Below are positions 61,009 to 64,000 of a DNA stretch of 64,000 bases, piece by piece. The DNA is from Leptodontidium sp. MPI-SDFR-AT-0119 (Eukaryota; Ascomycota; Leotiomycetes; Helotiales; Leptodontidiaceae), in assembly GCA_020726505.1 (NCBI GenBank), contig JAHLEZ010000016.1, positions 1,116,001 through 1,180,000 of the forward strand, read 5' to 3'. The notes beneath the pieces are model-generated. The model worked only from the letters and a program-made list of their open reading frames with translations, ran no database searches and was not told the DNA's origin. The number at the start of each line of letters is the position of its first letter. Positions within the stretch are counted from its first letter, which is position 1. Position numbers and translations under genes: made by a program.

Positions 61009-62063
61009 ATGGATCATTCAGAACTCGAACGAAATCTTCTCTCGGAGAAAGATATCTACGAACACTCCGATGCCGACTCGGAAACGTCTGGGCTGTCCTG
61101 GAATCCAAAGAAAAACGGCTATGTCAACCGCGTCAGAAACGCCATCGAGGATTCATTCGGTTCGAAAGGGCAAAGGATCCTCCTTCTCAGTTCAGCTCTT
61201 CTCAACACGATTCTCTTGATTGCCGTCCTAAGCGTCTCGAGGGCAGCACACAATGAATGCAACTGTCTGAGTCCTACTGGTATGTGTTTCCCCAATGATT
61301 GGAATTCTATTTAGGAATTGACCATGTTACTTAAGTTGGTCTTCTCCCAAATACACTCGAACGAACAATCAGCGATATGACGCCGTTTTCGCACCGAAGT
61401 GACAACAACAGTGCACGAGATGCACTCTGGAATAGCATGGCGACTGACCGGGGTGTCGTGGCCGTGGATCAAGAGACAATCGCGAAGCAAGGCTTGACTG
61501 AGACCATCGTATTTCCTTGGGACCCTACCAAGCGAGTTTATATCGTGATTGCTTTCCATCAACTGCACTGCTTGGTAAGAACACGTTCACATTTGATTTT
61601 GATATATTTGTTAATTTCAGTGCAGAAACTTCTCTACCAAACACTCACCAGTGCCTATAATGGAGAAGATTTGCAGAAGCCGGTGTATGAGCACTGTGTT
61701 CACTGCTTAGATCAACTACGACAAGATGCTGAGTGCAATGCGGACGATGTAAGAATCATCAAGCTACCTCTATGGGGGATTGAAAGCTAACTGTGTACTC
61801 AGAATCTTTGGTATATTGGAGAAAAGAGCACCGGACAAAACCGTAAATGCAAAGACTTTTCCAAGCTTGACGAATGGGCACTGGAGCGCCATGCTTGCTA
61901 CAATTTTGAGAGGCCGATGAAACCTGGACCACTTGATGTTGAGGCCTTCACGAATTGTCGTGACAGCTCTCCGTATCTGCCTATCATGAAGAATCATTTT
62001 GGGTATGGTGATGATTGGAAGGGAGATTACCCTGCGCATGAAGGTCCGACCTTTGAGAATTAG
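61009..62063 (+). CDS. UstYa-like oxidase 2 (DUF3328)
   Basis: Start ATG 61009 (MDHSELERNLLSEKD). Exons 61009-61279, 61336-61574, 61626-61748, 61803-62063; introns 56, 51 and 54 bp with GT...AG borders. Product 297 residues. One membrane segment lies at about 57-77 (ILLLSSALLNTILLIAVLSVS), then CNCLSP, a linker (LLPNTLERTI...SARDALWNSM), HQLHC at 165-169 and HCVHC at 193-197, the paired HxxHC motifs of UstYa enzymes. The C-terminus is Cys/aromatic-rich (YNFERP, FGYGDDWKGDYPAHEGP). It differs strongly from oxidase 1 outside the motifs, so the two probably do successive crosslinking or oxidation steps, as UstYa/UstYb do. Intact. Confidence 0.9.
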
Positions 62064-63367
62064 AATTTGGGTGGTCAGACTGGATTCGGGAAACAAGCAG
62101 AAGCCATTTTCATTTGCTATCGTAGTTGCCATTCATGGGCCGATGAAAAAGATAATCTCGCAACTTGACACTTGATTTGAAGCGACTCCAGACAACTGAT
62201 AGTACAACATAACATCGAAGGCCCTCACTTTATAGCCTCTTAAAAATCTAATCAATGCACTTTGCAATTTCTGAAAGTATGACACCTTAATTTTCATCTA
62301 GAAACGCTCAATTGTCACTTTATTGATGACAACTCAGAGAATGAGCAGATACTTGGCCTGACCTCTGCGAGTAACTCGACTCACTTGCCATCATCTTTGG
62401 CTCGGTCTTCAAACACCAGACCTGTGGCACGAGTGTTTGCCCGTGATTGCGACGACGGAATGCTACCGCGACTTGACCAGATCATCCTGTCACCATGCAA
62501 TGCAGCCTTCGTATCTGCAAACTTCCCCACACCGCTTGTATGGCCCTAGTTTAACCTGAAATTTGACATTTAAAAATTCTGACACATCTTCATAGGGCTT
62601 ATTTTTGACATGGTTCAAATGATTACTACATGCAGATTGTTGTAGAGCTGCTGACTTGTCCAAGGCGTGCATCGATCATGCATAGACTCCACGTCCAACT
62701 GTCGCGCTAAAAATCTTGGCTCGTCTACATCCAATCAACCTATGGAGTAAGCCGGTACCTACCTTCCTCATCTATCACGTTTCGTGTGATTGGTGCCACA
62801 ACGCCACCACAAGACATACTCCAAGACAACAATACATGTTTCACTATCCTCGGTATGAAGAGAGGCAAAGAAAGGTGGGAGGAAAGCGGAAGAAGATTAC
62901 GGCAAACGCAGGCCTCCACTCGCCATTAGTCTACGTTAGTGAAGACCATCTCGAACTAAACCGCTTGTAATTATCCGGACAGTGAGTTGTTTTCTGTGCC
63001 AATCCATATTCGTTATCTATGCTCAGCTCTATCTGACATACATATGAGTGACCGCGTGAATTGATCCGCCGACCCGCGAGTGGAGCCGATAGTCTGTTAC
63101 GATCGCTCAATAATGCAGGTGAGAAGGAACGATGATCTTTAGAGGCAATCATGATAGATCAGCCGATGTATATCGTGCGTAGGAAGTATTGGGCTGATAG
63201 ATGGACCTCGTGATTGCTGGCGTGATGATATGTTCAGCTCGAGAATGCTTGCAGACTTCCTGGGCTGATTGACGATGAGATTCCGGTACATTGCGGTCCC
63301 CTCGATCTAGATACCCTATTGTCTCGTGGAAAGCAATTGCGTGTATAGTTGAGTTGGATCCGTCAAC
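62064..63367. other. Intergenic region before the S53 protease
   Basis: 1.3 kb with no gene I can support. The short open frames here have neither domains nor signal peptides. It contains the oxidase 2 terminator and the protease promoter. Confidence 0.45.
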
Positions 63368-64000
63368 ATGTTTTCTCTTGTACGAGCGTTATGTTTCATC
63401 TGCTTCTTTTCTGGCGTCTTTGCCCTTCCCAAGACTAGAAGGAACTTTGCTCTTCACGAGAAACGGGAACCAGTTTCTCAAACATGGACCACAATATCAC
63501 GGGCTCATCCCTCCGAGATCCTCCTCGTCAAAATCGGCTTGGCACAAAGCAACCTACACCGGGCAGAGGAATACTTACTCGACATCTCACATCCAAGATC
63601 AGCTAACTTTGGTATGTACATTAAAATTAGAGTGTGATTTTTGTACCTCTGATACTGATTGAATGAAATCTAGGCAAACACTGGACTTCTGAAGAAGTTG
63701 CGAACACTTTTACGCCGTCGAAAGAAAGTGTTGATGCTGTCGTGGATTGGCTTCTTGAATCCGGTATTGATGCTGAAAGACACACTTTCTCGATAGGTAT
63801 GGCTTTAGTTTGTTTACTTTTCTTTAGAAAAGTATATCTGCCCCAATGTTATCCCACAAATACTTCAGGAACTCTGTTTTCTCACCGGTTATCATCTCTC
63901 GCGCAAGCCTTTGGCGTTTCCAATGACAGTTCCAAAGTTATTGCTGAGTTCTGACCGAGGCAAAGGTCGAAACTGGATTTTGTTCAATGCCACTGTAAAT
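63368..64000 (+). CDS. Secreted sedolisin-type protease (S53), 5' part
   Basis: Start ATG 63368. Signal peptide MFSLVRALCFICFFSGVFALP. Exons 63368-63611, 63674-63796 and 63966 to beyond the window; introns 63612-63673 and 63797-63965. The visible protein is the pro-kumamolisin activation domain: LVKIGLAQSNLHRAEEYLLDISHPRSANFGKHWTSEEV, then FTPSKESVDAVVDWLLESGID and RHTFS, then NWILFNATVN in exon 3. This prodomain precedes the Ser-Glu-Asp catalytic domain, which lies outside the window. Family members are acidic secreted endo- or tripeptidyl peptidases. A role in trimming the RiPP product is possible from position only. The second intron is rather long (169 bp) and ends in AAG, so its acceptor is less certain. 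Confidence 0.8.

Noticed and set aside
1..64000. tRNA, rRNA or other structural RNA genes
   Set aside because: No cloverleaf, rRNA core or snRNA signature was recognised on either strand by eye; a covariance-model search would be needed to exclude them.

Overview
The window comes from a filamentous ascomycete (Pezizomycotina). The evidence is short spliceosomal introns (about 50-70 bp, GT...AG), HET and PNP-NACHT genes, a DUF2841 gene, UstYa-like (DUF3328) oxidases, and a bipartite composition: an AT-rich, transposon-only half carrying the marks of repeat-induced point mutation (RIP) joined abruptly to a GC-balanced gene half. I cannot name the species.

Bases 1 to about 42,594 are a stack of nested transposons with no intact host gene. 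A degraded Ty3/gypsy element (copy A, pol on the minus strand) is split by a second copy of its own family (copy B, 284-bp LTRs at 2592-2875 and 20173-20456). Copy B is split in turn by a Tad-like LINE (9799-15590) with a poly(A) tail and a perfect 13-bp target duplication. Then follow a much fresher Ty1/copia element (22681-28760, 291-bp LTRs differing at about four sites), the 3' end of another LTR element (LTR 31304-31552), a heavily RIPed LTR element with 256-bp LTRs (31943-39505), and a RIPed hAT-like DNA transposon (about 39.5-42.6 kb).

Bases 42,595-52,330 are host DNA dominated by self/non-self recognition and cell-death type genes, nearly all broken. They are a PNP-NACHT STAND gene cut off at the transposon junction and carrying a 4-bp duplication; a HET-domain gene interrupted by a 1,229-bp hAT element with perfect 8-bp target duplications; and a frameshifted caspase-like gene. 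The HET gene lies inside a pair of 42-bp inverted repeats (45031 and 49362), each flanked by TA, as if it were cargo of a Tc1/mariner-type transposon. A DUF2841 gene follows.

Bases 53,109-64,000 hold an M1 aminopeptidase and then what looks like an undescribed ribosomal peptide (RiPP) locus of the ustiloxin/dikaritin type. A secreted 144-residue precursor (58595-59203) has four 25-residue repeats separated by Lys-Arg sites, each carrying GVAEVWANWNHPG. It sits between two UstYa-like oxidase genes (56402-57541, divergent; 61009-62063, same strand). A secreted S53 sedolisin-type protease begins at 63368 and runs off the window. Expected logic: secretion of the precursor, Kex2-type cleavage at KR, UstYa-type oxidative crosslinking of the Trp-rich core, then trimming by peptidases. 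The core has two Trp and no Tyr or Phe, unlike the Tyr/Phe cores of the dikaritins I know.
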